Origin: Galaxea fascicularis
Taxonomy: Eukaryota; Cnidaria; Anthozoa; Scleractinia; Euphylliidae
Assembly (NCBI GenBank): GCA_948470475.1
Contig: OX419346.1
Location: 3,939,231-4,003,230, forward strand
Direction: 5' to 3'
Length of the DNA stretch: 64,000 nt
Positions within the stretch are counted from its first letter, which is position 1. Each line of letters opens with the position of its first letter. Positions 35,786 to 46,910 of this stretch are shown here, in pieces. A program made the translations under genes and the position numbers. The notes beneath the pieces were generated by a model that searched no databases, was not told the DNA's origin, and worked only from the letters and a program-made list of their open reading frames with translations.

Positions 35786-38700
35786 TTATTTACTACCACC
35801 AAATTCCAGAGTGACGTCATCTCCAATGAGTACAAATGATGCCCAATACTTCACTGCATTAAACCTGTCAGATTCTCTCATAGATTTCATCGCCTGGTTC
35901 AGAGCTTTACTGCTGCTTTTTCCTTCCCTTAATTGCTGATAGAAAACGTTCATGAACTGCAGCGTGGCTTCATCATCAATCGCCCACAGTGACACCAGAA
36001 CAGAGCGAGCACCAGCACCCAAGAAAGCTCTCGCAATACCAACCACCCCGTCAGCCTTGATTTCCCCACGTCCACTGTGACAGCAGCTTAGGACAACCAG
36101 TCTTGCTGTAAGCTTAACACTCAACACATCACTTATTGTCAGGAGATAGTCCTCTTCGGACGACACCTGGGACGAGCGTACACGCGACACAGGGTTTGGT
36201 GCTAAGACAATCTCTCCTCTCTCCATTCGGCCATGAGCTGCTATGTGCACTAAAGAAACCGAGGCGAGCTGTTTCAAAACAGCATCCTTTGTTGCCTCGG
36301 TTCCAACTAGAGGCTTCGTGTCCAGAATTTGGCCAATCATAACTACTTCTTTCCTGGCGTATGGAAGCTGCTCAAGCCTTTTACATTTATGAAACGAAAG
36401 GTCTTGTACCCATGGATCCCCGACGAGCAACGCCCCAGACTTGCTGTGGTATTCAGGAGGGCAATCCACAACCAACTTCAAAGTGGAGAGCGAAGGAATC
36501 ACTCGGATACTGAAGGATTCACTAAGGCACCTGGAGTTCGAATCCACGAATGCAGCAAAAGGAGCCAACCACAGTGGACCCTCAGGTACAATGATGAGTT
36601 CGTCACCATGAACAGATTCGGCTATAGGCTCAATTAAGACATCATACAGTATTTGCAAAGCATTGGTCTGAAGATCATGATCAGTAGAAGGAGATTCTGT
36701 CTCACTGGATCTTTCAATTGGCAGGGTTTCATTTGTTAGCGCGTCTAGTGAGCGATCCTCGCATTTCACCCAAGCTCGTACACCATGTGTTTCATAAGCA
36801 GACTTCACTAAACAATCCATCAAAGTGTTTGTATCCTCCGCCAGATCTTGAGAGATTTGAACTAGCTCAAGCTTGACTACATTTTCGGCAATGATCCACA
36901 GTAAGATGTAATCACCGCTGAGTGCTATAAATAGTGTGCTTGATGAATTTGAATTAAACGTCTTCAGACTAACCGGTTCCTCAGAATATGATTCACAGCC
37001 AGTTGTCTTGATTCCATAGTTTGAAAACAGAAGATCTTTCAACGCTTGTGATCGTCCCTGTTCAGCAACGGAGAGGGCGTCGAATGCATTCTCTTGCTTT
37101 ATTAAAACGTGCATCAAGGCCTTGTAAGCCTCTTTATGTACCTCAACAAAATTGATGTTCCATTCATCTTTATCTTTGACACGACGTCTGACATCATTGA
37201 AAGCACCTACGCCGGCTCTAAAACACTCTTCAGCTTCACTCAGAGAATTGAGGGATGCGTGACAGTAGCCTAGACCTAAATAGGCACGGCCCTCTGCACA
37301 TCTGTTCTGAACTTGTTTGGTTGTCACGAGACAAAGTTGGTAATACCGTTTGGCTAACTGGTAGTCTTCCAAAAGGTAGCACACCTTTCCAAGATTTGCA
37401 TACGCATCACCCTCTCCAGCTCTATCGCACGTTTCTTTGGCAATTTTTAAATCGTCTTTGAAATAGCCCATTGCTTGCTCCATATCTCCGAGAGCACAAT
37501 AGGCACTGCCAAGATTTCCACATGCCTTCCCGACTCCAACTCTGTCTCCCAGTTCTTTGGCAATCTTCAAACCTTGTCTTTGATGACGGATGGCAGTTTT
37601 CAGATCGCCTTTGTGAAAAAGAGTGATACCAAGGTTAGCACACGCTACTCCTTCCCCCGCTCTATCACTCAATTTTTTGGCAATTTCTAGATGACTTTTA
37701 TGGTGTGCAGCGGCCTTTTCGAAGTCCCCAATGCACTGGTACACAGTGCCAATGTTTCCGTAGACCTCTCCTTCTCCATGCTTATCTCCAATTTCCTTAC
37801 AAACGTCTAGATCCAGTTCGTAGTAATCCATGGCTCTTTTGAAATCAGCTAGCTGGCTATAAGCATTGCCAAGATTGCCATATGCACGTCCTATGCTAGC
37901 TCTGTCTCCGACTTCTTCAGCAACTTTAAGAAAAAGTTCGTGATAGTGTATGGCCCTTTTGAAATCGCCAAGACCGTGATGGTCGTTTCCAATGTTTGAA
38001 TAAGCGAGACCTTTTGACAATTTGTCTTCAAGTTGTTTGGCTATTTGAAGTTGGAGTTCGTGATACTCTAGTGCCTGTTTGAAATCTCCAGAATGGGTGA
38101 ACACGATGCCAAGATTTCCGTATGCTATTCCGACTTCTGCTTTGTTACCCACATCTTTGGCAACTTGAAGGGCTACTTGGTAACAGTCTTTGGCTTTGTC
38201 AAACTCCCCTGTGCTACAGTACGTGTTCCCGAGACTACAATAGACATGTCCCTCTTCGACTTTGTCTCCCTCTTCTCTTGCAATTTGTAGACCTCGATCG
38301 TAGTATTCCTTGGCTTTTGCGAAATTACCTAGACTACGATAAGTGTCGCCGAGAAAGGTATAAGCAATTCCTTCATTCAATTTGTCCCCCTCTCCTCTGG
38401 CAATATTGAGATAGCGCTGATGGTAATCTAAAGCTGTTTTGAAATCTCCACGACTCTGATACACTGAACCAAGATTTGCGTACGCGCGTCCTTGTCCACA
38501 GCTATCTTCAAATTCTTTAGCAATTGCTAGATCAATTTGGTGGCAATTTAATGCCTTTTGGAATTGTCCTAGGCGGTGATAGCAGATACCAACATTTCCA
38601 TAAGCAACTCCTTCCTCATTCTTCTTTTTCATCTCTTTGGCAATTTTTAAACAGTGTTTATAGCATTGCAAGGCTTTCACTGAGTCTCCAAAGTTCCAGT

Positions 38701-38992
38701 AACAGTGACCAAGGTTCGCGTATGCACGCCCTTCCCCAAGTCTGTCTCCTACATCTCTTGTGATCTTCAGACAGAGCTCGTATGAGTTAATTGCAGTTTG
38801 AAGGTTTCCGAACGTATCTACAATGGTTTGCGACAAGTTTGTTTCTCCTGAGGCAAGTTTAAGGAACAGCTCAACCTCCTCATCGGAATCTTCCTTGTGC
38901 AAAAAGGTGTCACTGCCAGCCTTCAGTGTTTCGTCAACAGATGGTGACTCGACATTAAGCGACTTGGTAGTTTCACTCAGATTTGCTGCCAT
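35786..38992 (-). CDS. TPR-CHAT protein (tetratricopeptide repeats plus caspase-like CHAT domain)
   Basis: A single uninterrupted frame of 1068 residues. Residues ~60-610 are about 13 tetratricopeptide repeats of the 40-residue LGN/TTC28-like type, each with G-x-A-Y-x-N-L-G, G-D-F-x-x-A and a long second helix ending IAKE-x-G-D. After a linker ([13 protein letters not shown]), a CHAT domain fills the C-terminus. CHAT is a caspase/separase-like cysteine peptidase fold; its dyad is present as H920 (HIAAHG) and C971 ([11 protein letters not shown]), followed by the family's [14 protein letters not shown] strand. Metazoan TPR-CHAT proteins are numerous in cnidarians and poorly characterised. In bacteria, CHAT proteases act downstream of sensor proteins, including type III-E CRISPR effectors. 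The ATG (context CACATGG) follows an in-frame TGA at 39023. An acceptor-like TTTCTCAG just upstream suggests a non-coding first exon. Domain calls are firm; substrate and activator are unknown. Confidence 0.92.
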   Translation of the reverse strand: MAANLSETTKSLNVESPSVDETLKAGSDTFLHKEDSDEEVELFLKLASGETNLSQTIVDTFGNLQTAINSYELCLKITRDVGDRLGEGRAYANLGHCYWNFGDSVKALQCYKHCLKIAKEMKKKNEEGVAYGNVGICYHRLGQFQKALNCHQIDLAIAKEFEDSCGQGRAYANLGSVYQSRGDFKTALDYHQRYLNIARGEGDKLNEGIAYTFLGDTYRSLGNFAKAKEYYDRGLQIAREEGDKVEEGHVYCSLGNTYCSTGEFDKAKDCYQVALQVAKDVGNKAEVGIAYGNLGIVFTHSGDFKQALEYHELQLQIAKQLEDKLSKGLAYSNIGNDHHGLGDFKRAIHYHELFLKVAEEVGDRASIGRAYGNLGNAYSQLADFKRAMDYYELDLDVCKEIGDKHGEGEVYGNIGTVYQCIGDFEKAAAHHKSHLEIAKKLSDRAGEGVACANLGITLFHKGDLKTAIRHQRQGLKIAKELGDRVGVGKACGNLGSAYCALGDMEQAMGYFKDDLKIAKETCDRAGEGDAYANLGKVCYLLEDYQLAKRYYQLCLVTTKQVQNRCAEGRAYLGLGYCHASLNSLSEAEECFRAGVGAFNDVRRRVKDKDEWNINFVEVHKEAYKALMHVLIKQENAFDALSVAEQGRSQALKDLLFSNYGIKTTGCESYSEEPVSLKTFNSNSSSTLFIALSGDYILLWIIAENVVKLELVQISQDLAEDTNTLMDCLVKSAYETHGVRAWVKCEDRSLDALTNETLPIERSSETESPSTDHDLQTNALQILYDVLIEPIAESVHGDELIIVPEGPLWLAPFAAFVDSNSRCLSESFSIRVIPSLSTLKLVVDCPPEYHSKSGALLVGDPWVQDLSFHKCKRLEQLPYARKEVVMIGQILDTKPLVGTEATKDAVLKQLASVSLVHIAAHGRMERGEIVLAPNPVSRVRSSQVSSEEDYLLTISDVLSVKLTARLVVLSCCHSGRGEIKADGVVGIARAFLGAGARSVLVSLWAIDDEATLQFMNVFYQQLREGKSSSKALNQAMKSMRESDRFNAVKYWASFVLIGDDVTLEFGGSK

Positions 38993-39212
38993 GTGTACTG
39001 AGAAAGGTTTGACACTTTCGGGTCAGTTTGGCTCCCGTTACATCTAAAAACGGAATGTAGAAATACATCACCAATGTCACACCATTCAAAACAGAAAGTT
39101 TAAGGTTAGGAATCCAAGCATATGGGTGTGTTTCATACTTAATAAAAAATACATGTAAATAAAACGACCTGGCAACACGCTAACAATAGTTTATTACCAC
39201 ATTCTTAATGGG

Positions 39213-40345
39213 TTCCAATTCAATTCAATTCAATTTCATTTAAACTCACGCGAATACAGTGTATTATAATTATTGCAGTGGTGTTTCAAACATCAATATA
39301 AGGTCATATAAAAAATACAGTACAATAAGAAAAAAGAAAGAAACCAAATTAATTTGCAATTCATTGATAATAAGGATATCTAAGAAATAAAGAGGGAAAG
39401 GAGGAAAAGAAAATATTTAAATACTATGTAAGTTGTGTGGAGTTTGGGACACCCAAATAGTTCTAAGAACTAGTTGAGTGGGTGTCCCAAAGCAAATAAT
39501 TTAAACAAAAGGAATACAGTGGTAAATAAAATTTTGGATAAAAAGTATTCCTTCCATACTAACTACTAAGAACTAAGTATATTACATAAACCATTTAAGA
39601 ATTAATAACACTATTACAACCGTTAACCATAGAATTCTTTATATTTTGGCGAAATCTGAAAAAAGAAGTGATAGAATTGGTAATGAATTCCAGAGTGTCG
39701 CCCCAGTGTAACGAAGAAAACGAATACCATATTAAGTTGTATGAGCTGGGTTTACAAACAGATTCTTGTTCAGTGATTGACGTGTAAAGTATGAATGAAC
39801 AGAAGATATTGGCTTAAAGTAATTGGTAAAACAAGTAGGAGTTAATTTGTGAGACCACTGACAAACAAAACAAAGAATCTCAAGAGGAAGCATATCAGAA
39901 AATTTTAAGAGGTTAAGAGATTTCAGCAGTGGTTCCAAATGTGATGCAGGTTCAGAAAATGTCATAATTCTGAGTATACGCTTTTGCAAAGTAATCACTG
40001 GCTTTAAATAAATTGTATATGTCAAACTCCAGAGTAGGATACGATAACTGAGGTGAGAAAGGGGTAGGTAAGTGAAAAATAAAGCATACGAAGTATATCA
40101 ATGCAAACATAGTATCTCAATTTTGAGAAGATTCCTACAATTTTGACAGTTTTAGGCAGATCTCTTCAATATGATTCTTCCATGACAGGTCTGAGCCAAA
40201 GGCAACACCTATATATTTAACCGTGGAAACTTGTTGAACATTCACACCATCAATCTTTAGACTAAATGACTTGTGTGGTTTCAATTTTTTAGAACGAAAA
40301 AGAATAAAATTAGTTTTAAGTTATTTACAAGGCAAAAATCTCATG
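39213..40345 (-). mobile_element. LINE (CR1/L2-like) 3' fragment
   Basis: In broken frames the minus strand encodes the C-terminal flank of a non-LTR reverse transcriptase: KTNFILFRSKKLK, VKYIGVAFGSDLSWKNHIEE, ILRMLYFSLTYP, then LQKRILRIMTFSEPASHLEP. Frameshifts and stops separate these blocks. At the low-coordinate (3') end is a short tandem tail, four AATTC units at about 39216-39236, as CR1/L2-type elements have. It is a dead, 5'-truncated copy lying directly upstream of the TPR-CHAT gene. Confidence 0.8.
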
Positions 40346-42371
40346 CCTTCTCGTAATCATTACTGGTTGCATCATCTGACCAAATTTCTAACGGTCGTGG
40401 GGCTTGTCTTGTGACTTTTAACTGGAACTAAGACATTTTCCTAGAATCATGCAGAATGTTAAAGTAGGCCATCCAACATTTTGAACGTTCTGAACATCTG
40501 TTAAACTAAGCCTTTATTTAAGTTCAACAACACTTAGTATATAGACTGCTAAAGATAAAATCATCGAGGATTTGATCACGAGACCAGCAAGTCAAGACGC
40601 CTGTTTACATTCACCGTTATAGATTGAAATCACCTCCACTGAAGCTGCTACTGACCGGTATTAACCTTTAAATAAGTGAGGAATCCAACCATTTTACCTC
40701 AACCGCATTCAGCTCAGAGAAGTAAACAATATATCAATCAGAATAGAAAAAACCGAAAACAGTACTGAGGCAGTGGCTAATATTTACTGTATATCAGATT
40801 ATTTAAAGATACGGAAATTCTTTTTACGATCGGCAAATTCATTAGCAATGTCAATAAGTCAGAAAAAGGCTGTATGGCTTTTCGTTAAGACTCGTTATTG
40901 AATATTGTCAGGTTACTAAATCGCGTCAATGTTGAGCGCAGCCATTGTTTCAATCTTTGTTTTCCTGAGAACTCCGCTCGCCGAAAAATCCAGTTAGAGG
41001 ACAATTTATTTATCGCTACCTAGATGTTACTCGATCTTTATGCCCGCCAGTTAAATACGTGTATAATTTGCTGATGGTAATTGTAACTCTTTTCCTTTAG
41101 GAACTAATGACGTTTCTTCTGCAATTTTTTCCTACTTTTTTGTTACCATTATCATTTTGGCTTTTTACTTCACAAAAGTGGGCCCCGCTAAAGCCCCCCT
41201 CCCCTCTCCCACCAGCCCCTCCACCTGCGCGGTCCCTGAATGCTGCTTTATTGTAAAACATGCGCCATTCGCCTTGTGCTCAAGCAAATACAAAGAATAA
41301 ATAAGTGAAAAACGAACGAATTAAAGTGCGAAAACGAACGAGCGAAAGAATTAACGAGTGTCGCGTTAACCATAAAGAAAGAGAGAAGACATATTACAGC
41401 ATATAACCCACCTTTAGCTTTGCTCGGCAAGTCACGTAGTTCTTTGGTTGACTCCAGCGGCCTCAGGTAAGGAAATGCTAATTAAGCGGGCACATTTATA
41501 AAATCTCTTAACGTCTAACTTCTACAACGCTTGTAATATCTGCACTTACTTGGTCAGTAGAACTGAGAACATATCTGTATATTCCTTTATATATGCAGGC
41601 ACATGATATTTCCAGAAAAATGATGTGTGATCTGGTGATGTATCACATGATGAGGTCATATAATGATGATAGTGTCATGATTTTCATTTTCAGATGTTAA
41701 ACGAAAGCAATGTCATATTATTGAACACATTACAAAGACGTCCCAAATATGGTCATGGTGTGCTCAAGGTAGGTATATACATGACAAATCATCAACAATT
41801 ATCCTGATACCACCCTCTTTTATATTGTACAGTACGATTTGACTACCAACTACCCGTGGCTAATTAAACGTCAGGAAGGAAGAACATTCGCTTGTGGTGC
41901 TGCAAATCGCGAAGTAAATTCTTTTGCAGGCGGAGTAAACAGCTAGAGAAGAATGAATGGAGCGCAAATGCCAAATTATCTTTTCGCGGGAAGTGGTCAA
42001 AATCGTATGATTCACTAAGGGTCTTCAACGGTTTCGTTGGTTATCTTGTCTGTAACAAGACCAAACGTGAGTAGGTTAAAGTTCACCACCTAAACCCCGT
42101 TCTGTACATTTCGCAAGACCTGGATTTGGGTCTGGCCAAAGCAATTGACAACTGGCGATAGGAAGTCAAATTTTGCTTGCAAATTCAGACAAGTCTTTGA
42201 CAATTGGAGAATCTGTTTATACCAGTTGACGCTGCGCTTACCCCGTTCTCGAAAGCAGCATCAACAACATGGACACAATGAAATGTACTCAGATTATGCT
42301 TTTGAAAAACGTTTGGCAGGACATGCGCCACTTGCCAGGTTTGACTCTTCTCCATAAGTCAAACCGCCAAT
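40346..42371. other. No gene recognised
   Basis: AT-rich intergenic DNA. The open frames at 41248-41430 (-) and 41892-42074 (+) are short and without recognisable domains. No transposon ends noticed. Confidence 0.4.
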
Positions 42372-42716
42372 AGGGAGTTGAAGAAACGAAGACGGCAACG
42401 GTTACGAGAACGTCGTTTAAAAATATAACTTCTCGTTTTTGTAACTCTTTCGCAATCACTGCAATGTGTTTAACTTGGAAAATGCTAGCGAACTCTCCAG
42501 GAATTAAGACGGTTAGTATGAACGTCAAAGAAAGGAAAAAGAAAGACGATTTCGCCGTCATACGCTCTCGTTCTCACGACCTTGGTCATTTCACGTTGTT
42601 GTTTTGCACAGAACGGTAAAGAAAGGTACCAAAATGTAAAACACACTTGCAGAGCGATTGCCTATTGTTTTGTGGCGTTCTCGTTGCCGTCGCCGTCCTC
42701 GTTTCTTAAACTCCCT
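42372..42716. mobile_element. MITE of the GGGAGCTTAAG family
   Basis: A 345-bp copy. The left end AGGGAGTTGAAGAAACGAAG and the complement of the right end, AGGGAGTTTAAGAAACGAGG, form the inverted repeats. Internal blocks (AACTCTTTCG, GTCATTTCACGTTG, GTACCAAAATGTAAAAC) match the copies near 7.5 and 50 kb. Confidence 0.8.
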
Positions 42717-43011
42717 ATATTGAGCCCACGGTAACGACCAGGTAAACTATTGACTTGGCATCGTGACTAGCAATTGGGGGACACCGTGACTAACAATGAC
42801 GTCGACTAGTATTGTCGCTTTCGTTCAAATAGTAGACTCTAGTTTGTGATCTCTTAATGTACTGTACAGGACTATACAGTACTGCTTGTACTGTTCTTTT
42901 TTGTGTTGCGGCGAACAAAATTAAAGATTTGCAATTTCGACCAGCTCATCCCCTAAATAACATGTACATTGAATTTATGATTTGTTCGTGAAAAAAAAAA
43001 AACCATTCCCT

Positions 43012-43443
43012 TAAGGTTGGTTTCCATATGCGATCACAGTGACAACGATCGCTGAGATAGACTTTAGTTCTACCTCAGCGATCGTGACGATAGCAGCGAT
43101 CATATGGAAACTATTCTCCAGCGATCGTAGCGACAGCAAAAATACCAGAATGCACCGCGTTCCCGACAGCAAAATGATACTTCTGGAAGGTCTCTTGAAC
43201 CCAAAATCCATGGGTCTTAATCTTTCACGTCGCCTTCCAAGTCTTCTACACCGATAAGTAGAAAAAAATAAGCTTCAAGCAGGAGTCGACGATTCACAGC
43301 CGCCAAGTTGAATTTGATCGCAGCGATCATATGGAAATCAACAATCACTGCGATCGCTCAACTATTTGTTTCAGCGATCACAGCGATGGCAACAATCAAA
43401 GCGATCGAAGCGATCGTAATAATCATATGGAAGCCAGCCTTTA
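43012..43443. mobile_element. MITE with internal GCGATCGC-like palindromes
   Basis: The left end TAAGGTTGGTTTCCATATG and the complement of the right end, TAAAGGCTGGCTTCCATATG, define a 432-bp element. Inside, more than a dozen AGCGATCG / CGATCGCT / GCGATCAT units cluster in two blocks (43033-43130 and 43312-43425), each bordered by CATATGGAA. Non-coding; the 61-72 codon frames are by-products of the repeats. Confidence 0.75.
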
Positions 43444-43479
43444 CGTCACAGATTTTCAGCCACGTTAAGCCGGTAATTA

Positions 43480-43665
43480 TAATACACAGTTGAACATTTG
43501 TTGATTAACAAATGTTATATTTCTTATTTGTTGAACCGTTTATCATGCCATATTGAATGATGAAATAAGCCACTCAACATGCTAAACGTTGTTGAACGAA
43601 GTTGAGACGAGACGAACTCTGTTTCTAACAAATGTTGCACGATGTTGAACCGTGTGTCACTAGCC
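43480..43665. repeat. Weak inverted repeat with TTGTTGAAC motifs
   Basis: ACACAGTTGAACATTTGTTG at the left is partly mirrored by ACAAATGTTGCACGATGTTG then AACCGTGTGT at the right. GTTGAAC-type motifs recur inside. Perhaps another degraded MITE. Confidence 0.35.
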
Positions 43666-43669
43666 TCAG

Positions 43670-45032
43670 TCCCTCCCCAATCTCCCTCTCAAAAAAAAAA
43701 AAAAAGTCAAGAGAAAGGAAAAACTGAAATAAAATTTCAATAACGTTCAATTTTATTCAATAATTTTGTTCTTTAGGAAAAAAACATTTTTGGCGTACCG
43801 CATCAAAAGCTAAGAAAAATGTCTACGATGCATATCATATCCGTATCAGAGATTTCAACCTACTTTGAGTTTTTATTTTCTTTGACGTCTTTTGTCGTGA
43901 TTTTATAAATGTTGACGCAAGGCGAAGGAGGTACGTGATCTGCATTATGCATGTAAAAGCTGTCTATTAAACGTTACCGTCCCCATAGCGATTACCCCCT
44001 AACTTCTCCTTACCATTTCACTGAACTTTCAAAAAAATTCTCCTTACACGTAACATAAAATATTTGAGAACTGTTGGATTATACAAGTTGATATTATTGG
44101 GGATAAAAGGTTTAAACGTTTCCTTAGCGCAGAGATCCAGGTTTACGCTTTATCGACTGCAGATTAGGAAATAATCAAGTTTATCGGTAAATTCGAACTG
44201 CAGTGTTACGAATGAAGTGTTCGGCCCACGCGTATTAAGTGACTCCGTCAACAATCCCCTTTGAAAAGCTTATATGTTTTGCTGCTGTTTTCACAACATG
44301 TATTTTTCATAAAGGAACTGCATTTAGTTTTGTTCGAAAATTTTCAGATTTTCCGGAATACTAAGAAAAGAGAAAAACCAAAGGGCATCCATAAAAAAAA
44401 AAAAAAAAAAAAAAAAGGATGCGGGTGACGTAAACTTCAAGTTTCTGCTTTCAGTAACGTGAACCGAGAATGTTGACACGCCAATTTTTATTACAAAAAG
44501 GGAAAAAAAAAAAAAAGGTTTGGAAATTTCGTATGTCGCTTGGCAGAGATATGGGCAATTTATGGGCAATTACCCTAGCCTTCTTCACAAGACTTCAAAC
44601 GCAAGACCTTCTTAGGGCTCGTCACGCAATCCACTGGGGCAGAGAGATTGTGTGACGAGTTAATGGTTGTGGAACGTGACGCCCCGCGGGCAGAAGTAAT
44701 CAACCCAGGTTTCACTCGCCATACGAAACAAAGATGGCAGGCGTTCATAACACAGAGATTTGAAGAGTTCCAAGTTTTCTGTCGAAACTAAATATTTTCA
44801 TTTGTTATCAATTATTCATCGATATTATTGATGTGTTCCATAATTCATGCATTGAATAAGAGCACTGTGGTAAGATTTGGCGACTTAGCATTTGTTCAAA
44901 AAAAAATATTCTTCAGCACCGGATGCAATTTGCATTTAAAAGTGTCACTGCGTCACAACACAGACAGCTTTTATGTGGTGACGGACGGAGAAAGAATCAT
45001 TATTGGCTTGGAAGAAATCGAATTGGAAGACG
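43670..45032. other. Upstream region of the Kelch gene with poly(A) tracts
   Basis: It contains a run of 24 A at 44393-44416, a shorter A tract near 44503, and a small hairpin at 44617-44659 (CTCGTCACGCAAT / ATTGTGTGACGAG). No gene is recognised before 45033. An in-frame TGA at 44979 closes the Kelch frame upstream. Confidence 0.45.
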
Positions 45033-46910
45033 ATGATGGCGGCTTCATCGCCACGTTATGAACACTTAACTTCACGGCAAGAAAGTTTCAATCGGATCTT
45101 CACTCCATTGGCAACAACCGAACGTCCTTTCGATATTAGACTTGTCGCTCAAGATGGCAAAGAATTCAAAGCTCATCAAAAGGTCCTTTCACAAGCAAGT
45201 CCATACTTTGATAGGTTACTCCGAAGCGGAATGAAAGAAGTTAAAGAGGGGGAAGTCAAGCTGGAAACCTTTCACGGAGATGCAATGGGGCGTTTTTTGG
45301 AGTTTATTTACACTGGAAATGTAGAAATATTGAGCCAAGAAATTGCAATTGAGCTTCTAATGATGGGCGATTATTTCGTACTTCCAGACTTGAAATCGTT
45401 GGCTGAGAATTTCCTTCTGAGTTTAAGAAATCTGACTGTTTCAAATTGTATTTCATCGTACTATTTTGCCGAAAGATATAAGTTAAGCGAGCTAACTACC
45501 AAGATAGAATCATTCATTCATGCAAATTTCGCCATCGTGGCGAAAACGGAAGAATTTATGAACTTGTCGAAAGAGGACGTTGAAATGTGGATTTCAGGAG
45601 ATGAAATTCATGTTAGCGCCGAAGAGGACGTGTTTGAAATCATTCTGGCGTGGATTTACTTTGACAAAAGCGAGCGAAAGAAACATTTCACAGAATTGTT
45701 TCGCCAAGTCAGACTCGCTTATGTCTCGCGTGACTCTTTATGTAGTGACCTTGCAAAGAATGATTTTGTTAAGCAAAATCAGGAATGTCTGGAGCGTGTG
45801 AAACACGCGAGGCTGTCTCCTTATAAAAACTGCGAACATATCTTCTTGAGACCAAGAAAGTCGCTCGAGACGCCTCTCATCGTGGTCTGTGCTGAGACGT
45901 ATATCCTCTGTTACTTTCCCAGAGAGAACAGATGGTGTGAGTTTGCAAACACCGCGATTACGAATTTAAGAGATTGCGAATTAGCATCTTGCTCTGGAAG
46001 ACTGTACCTCCTCAATCCCTTGGACTTCGAGCTCGAAACAGGCCTGCTTCGCTATGACTCCTTGTCGAATAGCTGGCGGACCTTACCGTACAAAGAAAAC
46101 CGGTACCTGAAACAAATCTTCGTCAGAAACGATAACGAAATGTTCGCCCTCGTAACCGAGGCGTGCTACGACTGTGAGAACTTGAGCTGTCTCTGCTGCC
46201 GAGGAATACGTGGAGAACCGCCTTCAAGTAAAAGAAGGAAGCTGATGTCTTCGATAACGAAGTACTCTCCCGAATCAAATTCGTGGACGGACATTGCCTC
46301 GTTTGATTTCGGGTTACGGGAAGGGATCTGCATCGTGACTGTAGGCCAATTTGTTTATTTCATTGGCGGTGGAGTGTTGGTGCAGGAGAAGAGTATAAAA
46401 GACGCTGAAAGGTACGACTTGACGACTGACCGTTGGGACAAACTGGCCGACATACACGAAGAGAGGATTTTCGCTTGCGGTGCTGCATCTCATGGGAAAA
46501 TCTTCGTCGTTGGTGGATTGAACACCCGCGCGGGACGTGTGTCGACAACGTGCGAAGTCTACAACGAAAAGACGAACGAGTGGTATTTTGTTGCTAGCTT
46601 AATCTACAGTCCAGGGGTGCTGAGCAGGATGGTATGCGTTGATGGAAAGTTGTATGTTGTGGGAGAATGTCTCGATCCTCACAGTGAGATCGAAACAGGA
46701 AACATCCAATGCTACGATCCTGAAAAGAACGAATGGAATGAGGACATCAAAATACCTATCTGTATGAAAAGGAGGTCGCGGCTGGTATACCGGTGCAATT
46801 TGAACGCTTGTGCAATGAGAGTCTTCCGTGGGTTCGTCGGTAATCTTGACATTAAGCCTACTTCGAGATGCGCTGGACTACGAGACAAACTAAAATGTGC
46901 TATCATGTAA
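45033..46910 (+). CDS. BTB-BACK-Kelch (KLHL-type) protein, putative Cullin-3 adaptor
   Basis: An intronless gene of 625 residues. Residues ~31-130 are a BTB/POZ domain (FDIRLVAQDGKEFKAHQKVL, then FLEFIYTGNVEI), ~140-245 a BACK domain, and ~290-600 degenerate Kelch blades with signatures such as VYFIGGG, ERYDLTTDRWDKLADI, IFVVGG and CEVYNEKTNEW. KLHL proteins dimerise through BTB, bind Cullin-3 through BTB and BACK, and present substrates on the Kelch propeller for ubiquitination. ATG 45033 is the first in frame after a TGA at 44979. ATG 45036, three bases on, has the better context (ATGATGG) and may be the real start. The early blades look eroded, and a Cys-rich insert (CYDCENLSCLCC) sits near residue 380. 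Orthology to a specific KLHL is not clear, so no symbol is given. Confidence 0.92.
   Translation: MMAASSPRYEHLTSRQESFNRIFTPLATTERPFDIRLVAQDGKEFKAHQKVLSQASPYFDRLLRSGMKEVKEGEVKLETFHGDAMGRFLEFIYTGNVEILSQEIAIELLMMGDYFVLPDLKSLAENFLLSLRNLTVSNCISSYYFAERYKLSELTTKIESFIHANFAIVAKTEEFMNLSKEDVEMWISGDEIHVSAEEDVFEIILAWIYFDKSERKKHFTELFRQVRLAYVSRDSLCSDLAKNDFVKQNQECLERVKHARLSPYKNCEHIFLRPRKSLETPLIVVCAETYILCYFPRENRWCEFANTAITNLRDCELASCSGRLYLLNPLDFELETGLLRYDSLSNSWRTLPYKENRYLKQIFVRNDNEMFALVTEACYDCENLSCLCCRGIRGEPPSSKRRKLMSSITKYSPESNSWTDIASFDFGLREGICIVTVGQFVYFIGGGVLVQEKSIKDAERYDLTTDRWDKLADIHEERIFACGAASHGKIFVVGGLNTRAGRVSTTCEVYNEKTNEWYFVASLIYSPGVLSRMVCVDGKLYVVGECLDPHSEIETGNIQCYDPEKNEWNEDIKIPICMKRRSRLVYRCNLNACAMRVFRGFVGNLDIKPTSRCAGLRDKLKCAIM

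Noticed and set aside
35786..39047. Plus-strand frames inside the TPR-CHAT gene
   Set aside because: Shadows of the long minus-strand coding frame and its 120-bp repeats.
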